A stretch of DNA of 64,000 nt, from the NCBI GenBank assembly GCA_000719105.1, contig JODX01000008.1, positions 124,001-188,000 of the forward strand, given 5' to 3'. Below are positions 8,358-16,809 of this stretch, in pieces. The translations under genes were made by a program, and so were the position numbers. Origin of the DNA: Streptomyces sclerotialus. Its GTDB lineage: Bacteria > Actinomycetota > Actinomycetes > Streptomycetales > Streptomycetaceae. Positions within the stretch are counted from its first letter, which is position 1, and every line of letters begins with the position of its first letter. The notes under the pieces were generated by a model, which was given only the letters and a program-made list of their open reading frames with translations, was not told the origin of the DNA and ran no database searches.

Positions 8358-9290
8358 ATGCCAGCCAGCTACGTGTATCTCGGTCCCGAGGGCACCTTCA
8401 CCGAGGTTGCCCTGCGCACGCTGCCGGAGACCGCGACCCGGGAGCTCGTGCCCGTGGTGTCCGTGCCCGCCGCCCTCGACGCCGTCCGCAACGGTGAGGC
8501 CGAGGCCGCGTTCGTACCGATCGAGAACTCCGTCGAGGGCGGCATCACCACCACCCTCGACGAGCTGGTCGCGGGTGCCCCGCTGATGATCTACCGAGAG
8601 GTGCTCCTCTCGATCACGTTCGCCCTGCTGGTCCGTCCCGGCACCGAGATCACGGACATCAAGACGGTGACCGCGCACCCGGCGGCGCAGTCCCAGGTAC
8701 GCGACTGGATGAAGGCCAACCTGCCGCCCGACGTCGTGTGGGAGTCGGCCGCCTCGAACGCGGACGGTGCCCGGCTGGTGCAGGAGGGCCGGTACGACGC
8801 GGCCTTCGCGGGAGAGTTCGCGGCCTCCCGGTACGGCCTGGAGGCCCTGGAGACCGGGATCCACGACGCGGAGAACGCCCAGACCCGGTTCGTGCTCGTC
8901 GGCCGCCCCGCCCGGCCCGCGGCTCCCACCGGCGCGGACAAGACCTCGGTGGTCATCTGGCAGCGCGACGACCACCCCGGCGGCCTGCGCGACCTGCTGG
9001 ACGAGTTTGCCGTGCGGGGCGTCAACCTGATGCTGCTGCAGTCCCGTCCGACCGGGCAGGGCATCGGTAACTACTGCTTCGCGATCGACGCCGAGGGCCA
9101 CATCTCCGACCGGCGCATGGCCGAGACCCTGATGGGGCTCAAGCGGGTGTGCCTGGAGGTGCGTTACCTCGGTTCGTACCCGCGCGCGGACGCCGAGAAG
9201 GCAGTCAGGACCCCGCTGCCGGGCACCTCCGACGAGGAGTTCGTCACCGCGTCCGACTGGGTCGCCCGCTGCCAGGACGGTCGGTTCTAG
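8358..9290 (+). CDS. pheA: Prephenate dehydratase
   Basis: A 310-residue stand-alone prephenate dehydratase, converting prephenate to phenylpyruvate for phenylalanine synthesis. The N-terminal PDT domain shows YLGPEGTFTE, PIENSVEGG and SNADGARLVQEG. The ACT domain follows from about residue 205 with the phenylalanine-binding ESRP-type motif as LLQSRPTG. No chorismate mutase domain is fused. The length is typical. It precedes serS but is separated by 668 bases, so the two are probably not co-transcribed. Confidence 0.95.
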   Translation: MPASYVYLGPEGTFTEVALRTLPETATRELVPVVSVPAALDAVRNGEAEAAFVPIENSVEGGITTTLDELVAGAPLMIYREVLLSITFALLVRPGTEITDIKTVTAHPAAQSQVRDWMKANLPPDVVWESAASNADGARLVQEGRYDAAFAGEFAASRYGLEALETGIHDAENAQTRFVLVGRPARPAAPTGADKTSVVIWQRDDHPGGLRDLLDEFAVRGVNLMLLQSRPTGQGIGNYCFAIDAEGHISDRRMAETLMGLKRVCLEVRYLGSYPRADAEKAVRTPLPGTSDEEFVTASDWVARCQDGRF

Positions 9291-9958
9291 GCCGGTCGCT
9301 TCTCGGTCGGTCGCTTCAGGGCGGTCGGTCTCGGTCGGTCGGTTCCAGTCCGGCCGCTTCCCGGACGTTGCGCGTGCGCCGCGTGCGGGGCCGCCCCGGA
9401 GTGCCACACGTCCCCGGACACCAGTGCTACCTGGTGATTTTCGCTTTCCACAGAAGTTTTCCACAGGTGGCCTTCTCGACCTGGGGACAAGTCGACAACA
9501 AAACGCCACTCCGTCGACAAATCGCCCCACAGGCCCCAGTGGCGCCCACGCCCTCGTTCATCAGCCTTCGTCCACTCGTTTCCCTTCGGTAATCCTTTGG
9601 AGCGACCCATTTCCACTCGAAAGTGGAGGCAAAGGCGGTTTGAACCAAGCTTCCTTCGCCCTGCAACTCCCCTTCGAGGCGACCGCCTTCGCAGTCCACA
9701 GATCTTTCGCACAGCCTGTGGATAACCTTTCGGGGCTGTGGATCCCTGTGGACAGCCGAACCCCAAATGCCCTCTACCGTAGGGAAGTCGAGTCAACCCG
9801 AGGACATGGAGGCACCCCTTTCCAGGGAGCGAATCCCCTTCCCTTGACCTGACCGCCGTCCCGTTCCTCGAGATCGACTCTCCCGGCAAAAGCCAATAAA
9901 CGCGACGTAAGGAAATTCCGAGTCGAGGGCCGGATGCACGCACCGGTAGCCTTGAGGG
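9291..9958. other. Long intergenic region pheA-serS
   Basis: No gene is supported here. The first 70 bases are a degenerate CGGTCGS repeat tract running out of pheA. From 9430 the base composition becomes less GC-rich and contains several DnaA-box-like nonamers (see separate entry). A TAGCCT at 9947-9952, six bases before the serS GTG, looks like a -10 for leaderless serS transcription. I looked for a T-box leader ahead of serS and did not find the conserved T-box sequence. Confidence 0.5.
9445..9755. promoter_or_regulatory. Cluster of DnaA-box-like nonamers
   Basis: Six nonamers with a TCCACA core occur in 311 bases. TTATCCACA (complement strand, 9717-9725) and CTGTCCACA (complement, 9747-9755) fit the Streptomyces DnaA box consensus. 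CTTTCCACA (9445-9453), TTTTCCACA (9457-9465), CAGTCCACA (9692-9700) and GGATCCACA (complement, 9737-9745) each differ at one position. Clusters of DnaA boxes outside oriC have been reported in S. coelicolor, where they affect replication timing by titrating DnaA. Confidence 0.55.
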
Positions 9959-11236
9959 GTGATTGACCTTCGCCTGCTCCGTGAGGACCCCGACCGTGTG
10001 CGCGCGTCGCAGCGCGCCCGTGGAGAGGATGTCGCGCTCGTCGACTCCCTCCTGTCTGCCGACGAGCGGCGCAGGTCGTCCGGCGTCCGCTTCGACGAAC
10101 TGCGCGCCGAGCAGAAGGCCCTCGGCAAGCTCATCCCCAAGGCGTCGGGCGACGAGAAGGCCGAGCTGCTGAAGAAGGCGAGCCAGCTGGCCGCCGACGT
10201 CAAGGCCGCCGACTCCGAGCGCGACGCGGCCGCGGCCGAGACCCAGGAACTCCTCCTCCGGCTGGGCAACCTCGTCCACCCCGACGTGCCCGTCGGCGGC
10301 GAGGAGGACTTCGTCACGCTGGAGACGCACGGCGAGATCCGTGACTTCACCGCCGAGGGCTTCGAGCCCAAGGACCACCTGGAGCTGGGCCAGATCCTCG
10401 GCGCGATCGACGTCGAGCGCGGCGCCAAGGTCTCCGGCTCCCGTTTCTACTTCCTCACCGGCGTGGGCGCCCTGCTGGAGCTCGCCCTGGTGAACGCCGC
10501 GATCGCCCAGGCCACCGCGGCCGGCTTCACACCGATGCTGACCCCGGCGCTGGTCCGCCCGCAGTCGATGGCCGGCACCGGCTTCCTCGGCCAGGCGGCG
10601 CAGGACGTCTACCACCTGGACAAGGACGACCTCTACCTGGTCGGCACCTCCGAGGTGCCCCTCGCCGCGTACCACATGGACGAGATCATCGACGGCGACC
10701 GCCTGCCGCTGCGGTACGCGGGCTTCTCGCCGTGCTTCCGCCGCGAGGCCGGCTCGCACGGCAAGGACACCAAGGGCATCTTCCGCGTCCACCAGTTCGA
10801 CAAGGTCGAGATGTTCTCGTACGTCGACCCGGAGGACTCGCAGGCGGAGCACCAGCGCCTGCTGGAGTGGGAGAAGCAGTGGCTGACGTCGCTGGAGCTG
10901 CCGTTCCGGGTGATCGACGTGGCGACCGGTGACCTGGGCGCCTCGGCCGCGCGCAAGTTCGACTGCGAGGCGTGGATCCCGACCCAGGGCAAGTACCGCG
11001 AGCTGACGTCGACGTCGGACTGCACGGAGTTCCAGTCCCGCCGCCTGCAGATCCGTATGCGCGACGGCAAGCAGGTCCGGCCGCTGGCGACGCTGAACGG
11101 CACGCTGTGCGCCGTACCGCGCACGATCGTCGCCATCCTGGAGAACCACCAGCAGGCCGACGGCTCCGTCCGGGTGCCCGAGGTGCTGCGCCCGTACCTA
11201 GGCGGCCGCGAGGTCCTGGAGCCGGTGGCCAAGTGA
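9959..11236 (+). CDS. serS: Seryl-tRNA synthetase
   Basis: A 425-residue class II aminoacyl-tRNA synthetase that charges tRNA-Ser (and tRNA-Sec where present). The start is GTG at 9959 ([10 protein letters not shown]), the standard serS N-terminus. The coiled-coil tRNA-binding arm covers residues about 30-100. Motif 2 is [10 protein letters not shown] and motif 3 includes [12 protein letters not shown]. Length and motifs are normal. The stop overlaps the following HAD gene's start (GTGA), indicating coupled expression. Confidence 0.97.
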   Translation: MIDLRLLREDPDRVRASQRARGEDVALVDSLLSADERRRSSGVRFDELRAEQKALGKLIPKASGDEKAELLKKASQLAADVKAADSERDAAAAETQELLLRLGNLVHPDVPVGGEEDFVTLETHGEIRDFTAEGFEPKDHLELGQILGAIDVERGAKVSGSRFYFLTGVGALLELALVNAAIAQATAAGFTPMLTPALVRPQSMAGTGFLGQAAQDVYHLDKDDLYLVGTSEVPLAAYHMDEIIDGDRLPLRYAGFSPCFRREAGSHGKDTKGIFRVHQFDKVEMFSYVDPEDSQAEHQRLLEWEKQWLTSLELPFRVIDVATGDLGASAARKFDCEAWIPTQGKYRELTSTSDCTEFQSRRLQIRMRDGKQVRPLATLNGTLCAVPRTIVAILENHQQADGSVRVPEVLRPYLGGREVLEPVAK

Positions 11237-12060
11237 CCGAGGCCGCCACGGCGCACCTCCCGTACCGACTGATCGCCACGGACCTCGACGGAACGCTTCT
11301 GCGCCCGGACGACACCGTCTCGGAGCGCACGCGTGCCGCGCTCGCCGCCGCCACGGCGGCGGGCGCCGCGCACATCGTCGTCACGGGGCGCGCGGTGCCC
11401 TGGACCAAGCCCATACTGCGGGACCTCGGTTACCAGGGCCTCGCGGTGTGCGGCCAGGGCGCGCAGGTCTACCACGCCGGGGAGGACCGCCTGCTCACCT
11501 CGGTGACCCTGGACCGTCAGCTCGCGACGCTCGCCCTCGCCAAGATCGAGGCCGAGGTCGGCCCGCTGCTGCTGGCCGTGAGCCGCGACGGCCTGGACGG
11601 CGAGGTGCTGGTCGCTCCCGGCTACCGGGTGCACGACGGTCCGCTGCCGTACCAGCCGATCAGGGACGCGGCGGACATCTGGGCGGCGCCGCTGAACAAG
11701 GTGTACATCCAGCACCCCACCCTGTCCGACGACGAGCTGGCCGAGGTGTCCCGCCAGGTCGCGGGCGGTCTCGTCGGCGTGGTGATGGCCGGCGAGGGCA
11801 TAGTCGAGATCCTGCCGCTCGGGCTGACCAAGGCGACGGGTCTGTCCCTGGCCGCGCGGCGCCTCGGCCACCGCGCCTCCGACACCATCGCCTTCGGTGA
11901 CATGCCGAACGACATCCCCATGTTCGCCTGGGCCGCGCACGGCGTGGCCATGGCCAACGCCCATGAGGAACTCAAGGACGTGGCGGACGAGGTGACGTCC
12001 TCGAACGACGAGGACGGCATCGCGGTGGTGCTGGAACCGTTGCTCGCCCGGACGGGCTGA
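11233..12060 (+). CDS. HAD-superfamily phosphatase, Cof type
   Basis: A 275-residue HAD hydrolase. Motif I is DLDGTLL (nucleophile Asp in IATDLDGTL), motif II is VVTGR, and motifs III/IV appear as [10 protein letters not shown] and [11 protein letters not shown]. Cof-type enzymes dephosphorylate sugar phosphates, FMN-like compounds or other small phosphates; the substrate cannot be read from sequence. The GTG start overlaps the serS stop. A paralogue lies at 20373-21251 with nearly the same motifs. Confidence 0.9.
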   Translation: MTEAATAHLPYRLIATDLDGTLLRPDDTVSERTRAALAAATAAGAAHIVVTGRAVPWTKPILRDLGYQGLAVCGQGAQVYHAGEDRLLTSVTLDRQLATLALAKIEAEVGPLLLAVSRDGLDGEVLVAPGYRVHDGPLPYQPIRDAADIWAAPLNKVYIQHPTLSDDELAEVSRQVAGGLVGVVMAGEGIVEILPLGLTKATGLSLAARRLGHRASDTIAFGDMPNDIPMFAWAAHGVAMANAHEELKDVADEVTSSNDEDGIAVVLEPLLARTG

Positions 12061-12627
12061 GGTCCGTCCTACCGGGCCGGAGCCATGTGGTGCCGGTGAC
12101 GGTGGTCGCGCGGCGGGCGCGCTACGGGCCGGTCCCTGACGGCCCGACGAGCCGGTTCGGTCCCGATTATTCGGCCCTGTTTATTCGGTGGCGCGGCGAA
12201 TCGGGCCCGGGCACAGTGGATCTGTCCCCGGACGCCGGTTCTGAACCGGTGTCGAGATCTGGGAGCGGGGCCCGGTGTCGTGTTCGCCGGGCTCCCTGCA
12301 GGGCAGCCCGTGGCGGGTTCCGGAGTGCTACCCCTCCGTCGAGCCCGCCTCCGCACGGGGAGCTGCCCGGGGCGGCCGCTTCGAGCGCGCGATCCCGCGC
12401 GGGCCGCCCACCCGGTCGCTGCCGCCGTGGCCCGGCCGACCTCCGGTCCGCCGTCCCGCTGCGGTCCCGTTCCGCCTGTCCGCCCACGTCGCGGCGGTCG
12501 GGCGGAACGGTGCGCAAGCCCGTCCGGAATCCCGGACCGGACCACCGCGCCGACCGGTCCGGCCGAGCAGGCCGAGCGGGCCATGCCGCGCCCGGCCCGG
12601 GGATCACGGCCACCGGTACCTTCGCGG
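12061..12627. other. Intergenic region without a supported gene
   Basis: The gap between the HAD gene (plus strand) and the small arginine-rich gene (minus strand) is 567 bases. Open frames on both strands are low-complexity Arg/Pro/Gly stretches without a family match or good start site. A short AT-richer stretch near 12166-12190 (TTATTCGG twice) is the only visible compositional feature. Confidence 0.45.
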
Positions 12628-12921
12628 CTACCGCCGCCGCCACCTCCGTCTGCGCGCCTTGCTGAAGAACCAGCCCGCAGGCGGCTCGTCGGACCTCCAC
12701 GGCTGCGGCTCGGGGGCCCGGTCCCGCCAGCGGGCCGCGAGCATGCGGGCCCGCCCGGACGGCTCGGCCACCTCCGCGGACCCTATGAAGTCCTCGTCCA
12801 GCACGACGTCGTCCCAGGCATCACCGGCCCCCGCACCAGCCCCGGCACCAGCCCCCGCACCGGACCGGGAGCCGGAGCCGGCTCCCTCCCGCACCTCGTC
12901 CTTCGGCTGCTCGGATGCCAT
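12628..12921 (-). CDS. Small conserved-looking hypothetical protein with arginine-rich tail
   Basis: A 97-residue protein from the ATG at 12921, preceded by AGGGAAG. The N-terminal third is Gly/Ala/Ser low complexity. The second half (DDVVLDEDFIG, ARMLAARWRDR, EPQPWRSDEPPAGWFF) looks like a constrained sequence and resembles small Streptomyces hypothetical proteins I recall. It ends in an arginine/tryptophan cluster (RRRRWRRR) that could bind nucleic acid or the membrane surface. It lies 91 bases downstream of the ABC permease gene on the same strand and may belong to that transcription unit. Function unknown. Confidence 0.65.
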   Translation of the reverse strand: MASEQPKDEVREGAGSGSRSGAGAGAGAGAGAGDAWDDVVLDEDFIGSAEVAEPSGRARMLAARWRDRAPEPQPWRSDEPPAGWFFSKARRRRWRRR

Positions 12922-12985
12922 TTCTTCCCTCACTGCCCTCTCCACTGCGCGTCCCTTTCGCCCAGTGTGCCCGGAGGGTCGTAAA

Positions 12986-13025
12986 GCCACCGTCACTCCT
13001 CCCCGGCCACCGTCACTCCTCCCCG
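12986..13025. repeat. 20-bp tandem duplication across a stop codon
   Basis: Two identical 20-bp units lie head to tail (12986-13005 and 13006-13025), beginning GCCACCGTCACTCC. The right-hand copy contains the stop codon and last residues of the ABC permease gene; the left-hand copy lies just beyond it. A partial third unit with changes (GCCAGCGTCAGCCTCC) follows inside the gene. Confidence 0.85.
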
Positions 13026-13732
13026 GCCAGCGTCAGCCTCCTCAGCCTCTGGCCGGCGTACCAGGTCGCGCCCGCGGTGACCGCCGCCAGCAGGACCACC
13101 GCGGTCGGCAGGCCCACGTCCGAGGTGACGAGGTCCCCGCCCGCGACCTTCTGGGCGACCGCGAGGGCCCACTGCTGGACGCTGAGCGTGCGGGCACCCG
13201 ACACGAGCGACCCGAAGAGCGCCTCCCAGACGAGTGCGTAGACCAGGCCGAAGACGACGGCGTGCCGGGTCACCGTGCCGAGGAGCAGGAAGAGCGCGGC
13301 GTACGCGATCGACGCGACCAGCGCCGCCACCGTGTAGGCGACCGCTATCTGCTGGCCGTTGCCGTTGAGGATCAGGCCCGCGACGAGGGTCGGGACCGCC
13401 GAGAACACCATGGTCACGGCGATCGCCACGATCAGCTTGGTGAAGATGATCGTCGGCCGCTTCACCGGCTTGGACAGCAGGTACACCACCGAGCCGTCGT
13501 CGATCTCGGGGCCGATCGCCCCGGTTCCCGCGATGACGCCGATGATGGGCACCATCGTGGCGAGCGCGAACCCGCCGAGTACGTCGGCGGCCACCTGGTC
13601 GTCGGCCCCGCCGAAGCCGCGCACGGCCAGCGAGATTACGACCAGCAGGACGGGCAGCGCGCCCAGGATGAGGGCACGGCGACGGCCGAGCAGGCCCCGG
13701 TAGGTGAGCCGGGCGACTGTGGGGTCGTACAT
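13013..13732 (-). CDS. ABC-2 type transporter permease
   Basis: A 239-residue membrane protein with about six hydrophobic segments and an ABC-2 architecture. The segment IDDGSVVYLLSKPVKRPTI is typical of ABC-2 permeases related to NosY and Na+ exporters. The start at 13732 follows GGAGG. It begins ten bases after the ATPase gene at 13743-14654, with which it should form one exporter. Its stop codon is duplicated by a 20-bp tandem repeat. Substrate unknown. Confidence 0.88.
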   Translation of the reverse strand: MYDPTVARLTYRGLLGRRRALILGALPVLLVVISLAVRGFGGADDQVAADVLGGFALATMVPIIGVIAGTGAIGPEIDDGSVVYLLSKPVKRPTIIFTKLIVAIAVTMVFSAVPTLVAGLILNGNGQQIAVAYTVAALVASIAYAALFLLLGTVTRHAVVFGLVYALVWEALFGSLVSGARTLSVQQWALAVAQKVAGGDLVTSDVGLPTAVVLLAAVTAGATWYAGQRLRRLTLAGEE

Positions 13733-13742
13733 CTTCGGCCTC

Positions 13743-14654
13743 CTACGCCGCGACGAGATACGAGAAGACGGACTCGAGGGACTCGTCCGACGGCGAGACC
13801 GTGAGCAGGCGGATGCCGTGGTCCCGGGCCACCCTCGGCAGCAGGGCCGTGAACCGGCCGAAGTCGACCGCCTGGATGTGCAGCGCGCCCTCGGCCACGT
13901 CGACCTCGATGCCCGCCGTCGACGGGTCCGCGATCAGCGCGGCCGCGAGCGCGCGGTCGTCGCTGGAGCGCACGAGGTAGCGGTGCGGGCGGTCGGTCAT
14001 CAGCCGGCGGATGCGCCGGAAGTCACCGCTCGCCGCGTGCCGCCCGGCGACGATCACCTCGATGTGGGAGGCGAGCTGCTCGACCTCCTCGAGGATGTGG
14101 GAGGAGAACAGCACCGTGCGGCCCTCGTCGCCCATGCGCCGCAGCAGGTCCATGAGCTGCATCCGCTGGCGCGGGTCCATGCCGTTGAAGGGCTCGTCGA
14201 GCAGTAGCAGGGACGGGTCGTGCACCAGGGCGGAGGCCATCTTCACGCGCTGGCGCATGCCCTTGGAGTACGTCGACACCTTGCGGTCCTGCGCGTACTC
14301 CATCTCGACCGTGGCGAGCGCCTCCCGTGCGGCCTTCTCGTCGAGTCCGTGCAGCTCGGCGTTGGCGAGGACGAACTCGCGGCCGGTGAGGAAGTCGTAC
14401 ATCGCCTCGCGCTCGGGGACGATGCCGATGTGCCGGTAGATCTGCTCGTTGCCCCAGACCGGCCGGCCGTCGAGGGTGACGGTGCCCGTGGAGGGGGCCA
14501 GGAAGCCGCCCATCATGTTGATCAGCGTGGACTTGCCGGCGCCGTTCGGGCCGAGCAGCCCCGTCACGCCGGGACCGATGGTCATCGTGATGTCGTTGAC
14601 GGCGACCACGTTGCCGAACCAGCGCGAGACGTGGTCGATGGAGAGCTCGGTCAC
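13743..14654 (-). CDS. ABC transporter ATP-binding protein
   Basis: A 303-residue ATPase. Walker A is GPNGAGKST, the signature is YSKGMRQRVK, Walker B is LLLLDEPFNGMD, and the switch His is in FSSHILEE. The C-terminal 90 residues form the DUF4162-like domain common to ABC-2 exporters. The GTG start overlaps the upstream permease stop (GTGA). It probably drives export by one or both neighbouring permeases. Confidence 0.92.
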   Translation of the reverse strand: MTELSIDHVSRWFGNVVAVNDITMTIGPGVTGLLGPNGAGKSTLINMMGGFLAPSTGTVTLDGRPVWGNEQIYRHIGIVPEREAMYDFLTGREFVLANAELHGLDEKAAREALATVEMEYAQDRKVSTYSKGMRQRVKMASALVHDPSLLLLDEPFNGMDPRQRMQLMDLLRRMGDEGRTVLFSSHILEEVEQLASHIEVIVAGRHAASGDFRRIRRLMTDRPHRYLVRSSDDRALAAALIADPSTAGIEVDVAEGALHIQAVDFGRFTALLPRVARDHGIRLLTVSPSDESLESVFSYLVAA

Positions 14655-15598
14655 AATCCGACCTTCCGGTAGCGGCGCATCAGCAGGCCGTAGCAGCCGG
14701 CAATGGCACCCAGGGTGACGAGGACGAAGACGACGCCCTGGCCGTCGGAGGGGCCGATACCGCCGGGGAAGGCGGAGCTCGCGCCGAGGAACGCGGTCTG
14801 CACCCCGTCGATCAGCGTGATGGGGGAGAACAGGCCGATCCAGGGGACCGCCCCGGTGCTGGTCTGATCGAAGGCGATGGCCTGGAGGGTCGACACGGCC
14901 CCGTAGGTGATGGTCAGCGCGGCGATGACGGCCGCGACGCCGAAACCGCGGCGCGGCGTGACCGCCGATATCACCAGGCCGATGCCGGCGAACAGGAGCG
15001 ACAGCAGTGCCACGGAGACCAGTCCCTGTGCGAATCCCTTCGTCTGGTCCATGAAGTCCAGCTTGGCCAGCAGCGCGCCCACATACAGCACGAGCAGCGG
15101 AGCGGCCGTCAGGATGAACAGCGCCGAGGCCAGCGCCGCGTACTTGGCGCGCACGTAGTCGACGGTCTCGATGGGGCGCGAGAAGTACAGCGGAACCGTC
15201 TTGAAGCGCAGGTCCCGGGAGACGGACTGCGGTGCCTGCGCGGCGACGTACAGGCCGATGACGGCCTGCATGACGATCGCGTAGCGCGTGTAGTCGACGG
15301 GCAGGTCGTCCATCTTGGTGGCGACGGCGACCGCCACCATGATCGCGGCGGGCAGGCACATCACCACGAACAGGATCATGGGCAGCACCTTGGATTTCGC
15401 CGAGCGGCCCAGACCGTACGCGCCGCGCAGGGACTGCGCGTACAGGGAGCGGCGGGCGTAGGCGCGGCCCAGGCGGGGGCCGTCGTAGCTGCGGTAGCCG
15501 ATGTTGTGGATGCGGGTCTGCTCGCCCGCGCGCGGGAGGGGCGGTTCGCCCGCGCGCGCGCCGGTCGCGGTCTGTGCCCGCGAGTGCTCAACCGTCAT
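14651..15598 (-). CDS. ABC-2 type transporter permease
   Basis: A 315-residue protein. A soluble N-terminal stretch with RIHNIGYRSYDGPRLGR is characteristic of this Streptomyces ABC-2 permease group, and six predicted membrane helices follow. The SRDLRFKTVPLYFSRPIETVDY segment is the conserved cytoplasmic loop that contacts the ATPase. The ATG at 15598 overlaps the end of the upstream ATPase gene by 11 bases. It pairs most simply with the ATPase at 15588-16619. Confidence 0.88.
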   Translation of the reverse strand: MTVEHSRAQTATGARAGEPPLPRAGEQTRIHNIGYRSYDGPRLGRAYARRSLYAQSLRGAYGLGRSAKSKVLPMILFVVMCLPAAIMVAVAVATKMDDLPVDYTRYAIVMQAVIGLYVAAQAPQSVSRDLRFKTVPLYFSRPIETVDYVRAKYAALASALFILTAAPLLVLYVGALLAKLDFMDQTKGFAQGLVSVALLSLLFAGIGLVISAVTPRRGFGVAAVIAALTITYGAVSTLQAIAFDQTSTGAVPWIGLFSPITLIDGVQTAFLGASSAFPGGIGPSDGQGVVFVLVTLGAIAGCYGLLMRRYRKVGL

Positions 15599-16619
15599 TG
15601 CCGACCGCCTCCTTCCGTACGTCCGGTCCGTCCTGGCCGTCCCGGCCGGCCTGGCCATGCTGGGTGGTCTGGGTGGCGGCCTGCTGGTCGCCGTCCTTGA
15701 AGACCTCGGCTATGTGGTGCCTGCGCTGTTCCATGCGCACCAGACCGAGGCCGAGGTCGGCGACCGTGTCGCGCACCAGGTCGTACGTCTCTTCGCCCTC
15801 GGCGGTGAGCAGCAGGATGTGCCCTGCGCCGGGCAGTCCGCCGCCGGTGTGGGTCTCCACCCCGCGCGCGTGGAGCGCGTCCCGCAGGGCCCGTGTGCCG
15901 TCGGGATGCCCGTCGGTGTCGGTGACCTCGACGGCGAGGGTGGTCGTGGTCTGTGTGAAGTCCGTGGTCGAGCTGGACCGCAGAAGCTTGCCGCCGTCGA
16001 TGACGACCACGTGGTCGCAGGTGCGTTCCAGTTCGCCCAGGAGGTGCGAGGTGACCAGGACCGAGATGCCGAAGTCGGTGTGAATACGGCGGATCAAGCC
16101 GAGCATCTCGTCGCGACCGACCGGGTCGAGGCCGTTGGTCGGCTCGTCGAGGAAGACCAGCTGCGGGTCGTGGACCAGGGCCTGAGCCAGCTTGACCCGC
16201 TGCTTCATACCGGTCGAGTAGCCGCCGATGGGGCGGTAGCGCTCCTCGTACAGGCCGACATGGCGCAGCGTGTCCGCCGTGCGCTCACGGGCCGCCGTCG
16301 GCGGGAGCCCGGACATGCGCGCCATGTGCACGACGAACTCGGTGGCCGAGACGTCGGGCGGCAGACAGTCGTGCTCAGGCATATAGCCGACCCGCTCCCG
16401 GATGGCACCGCCCTTGGCGGCGACGTCGAGGCCGAGCACTTCGGCGCGGCCCTCGGTGGCGGGGGACAGACCCAGCAGGATCTTGATGAGTGTGGACTTG
16501 CCGGCTCCGTTGGCACCGACGAGTCCGGTCACACCGGGCCCGACGTCCACGGAGAGCCGGTCGAGCGCGGTCACCCTGGGGAACCGCTTGCTCAGACTTT
16601 CTGTCGCGATCACAGTCAC
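15588..16619 (-). CDS. ABC transporter ATP-binding protein, first gene of the exporter operon
   Basis: A 343-residue ATPase from the GTG at 16619 (VTVIATESLSKRF). Walker A is GANGAGKST, the signature is YSTGMKQRVK, Walker B is LVFLDEPTNGLD and the switch His is in VTSHLLGE. A polar Gln/Gly/Asp-rich tail follows the C-terminal domain. A TAGCGT hexamer just upstream of the start on this strand could be the -10 of a leaderless transcript. The operon reads ATPase-permease-ATPase-permease, that is, two related exporters. Confidence 0.9.
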   Translation of the reverse strand: MTVIATESLSKRFPRVTALDRLSVDVGPGVTGLVGANGAGKSTLIKILLGLSPATEGRAEVLGLDVAAKGGAIRERVGYMPEHDCLPPDVSATEFVVHMARMSGLPPTAARERTADTLRHVGLYEERYRPIGGYSTGMKQRVKLAQALVHDPQLVFLDEPTNGLDPVGRDEMLGLIRRIHTDFGISVLVTSHLLGELERTCDHVVVIDGGKLLRSSSTTDFTQTTTTLAVEVTDTDGHPDGTRALRDALHARGVETHTGGGLPGAGHILLLTAEGEETYDLVRDTVADLGLGLVRMEQRRHHIAEVFKDGDQQAATQTTQHGQAGRDGQDGPDVRKEAVGNDG

Positions 16620-16809
16620 GTGTACGACGCTAGTGGCGCGGACCACAGTGGTCGTCACCCCGCAGAGCTGTCTGTGCGTCAGCCTTGAGTATTACGGGCC
16701 CGTAGGGGACCCGTCGCGGAGCCGTTGACGTGGCCGCCGAGCCTTGCCACATTCGTGCGGGTCACGTTACGGACGCGTAGAGCAGTGGCATCGAGCGGGG
16801 GTTGCGAGG

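Noticed and set aside
9424..9852. A 142-codon plus-strand frame in the pheA-serS gap
   Set aside because: Composition and codon use are not Streptomyces-like and the region is explained better as a regulatory gap with DnaA-box-like sites.
9291..9958. T-box leader for serS
   Set aside because: I looked for the conserved T-box sequence and specifier-type stems and did not find them; a leaderless -10 fits the serS start.
12061..12627. Several frames of 120-230 codons in the gap before the arginine-tailed gene
   Set aside because: They are Arg/Pro/Gly-rich, overlap each other on both strands, and lack Shine-Dalgarno sequences or recognisable motifs.
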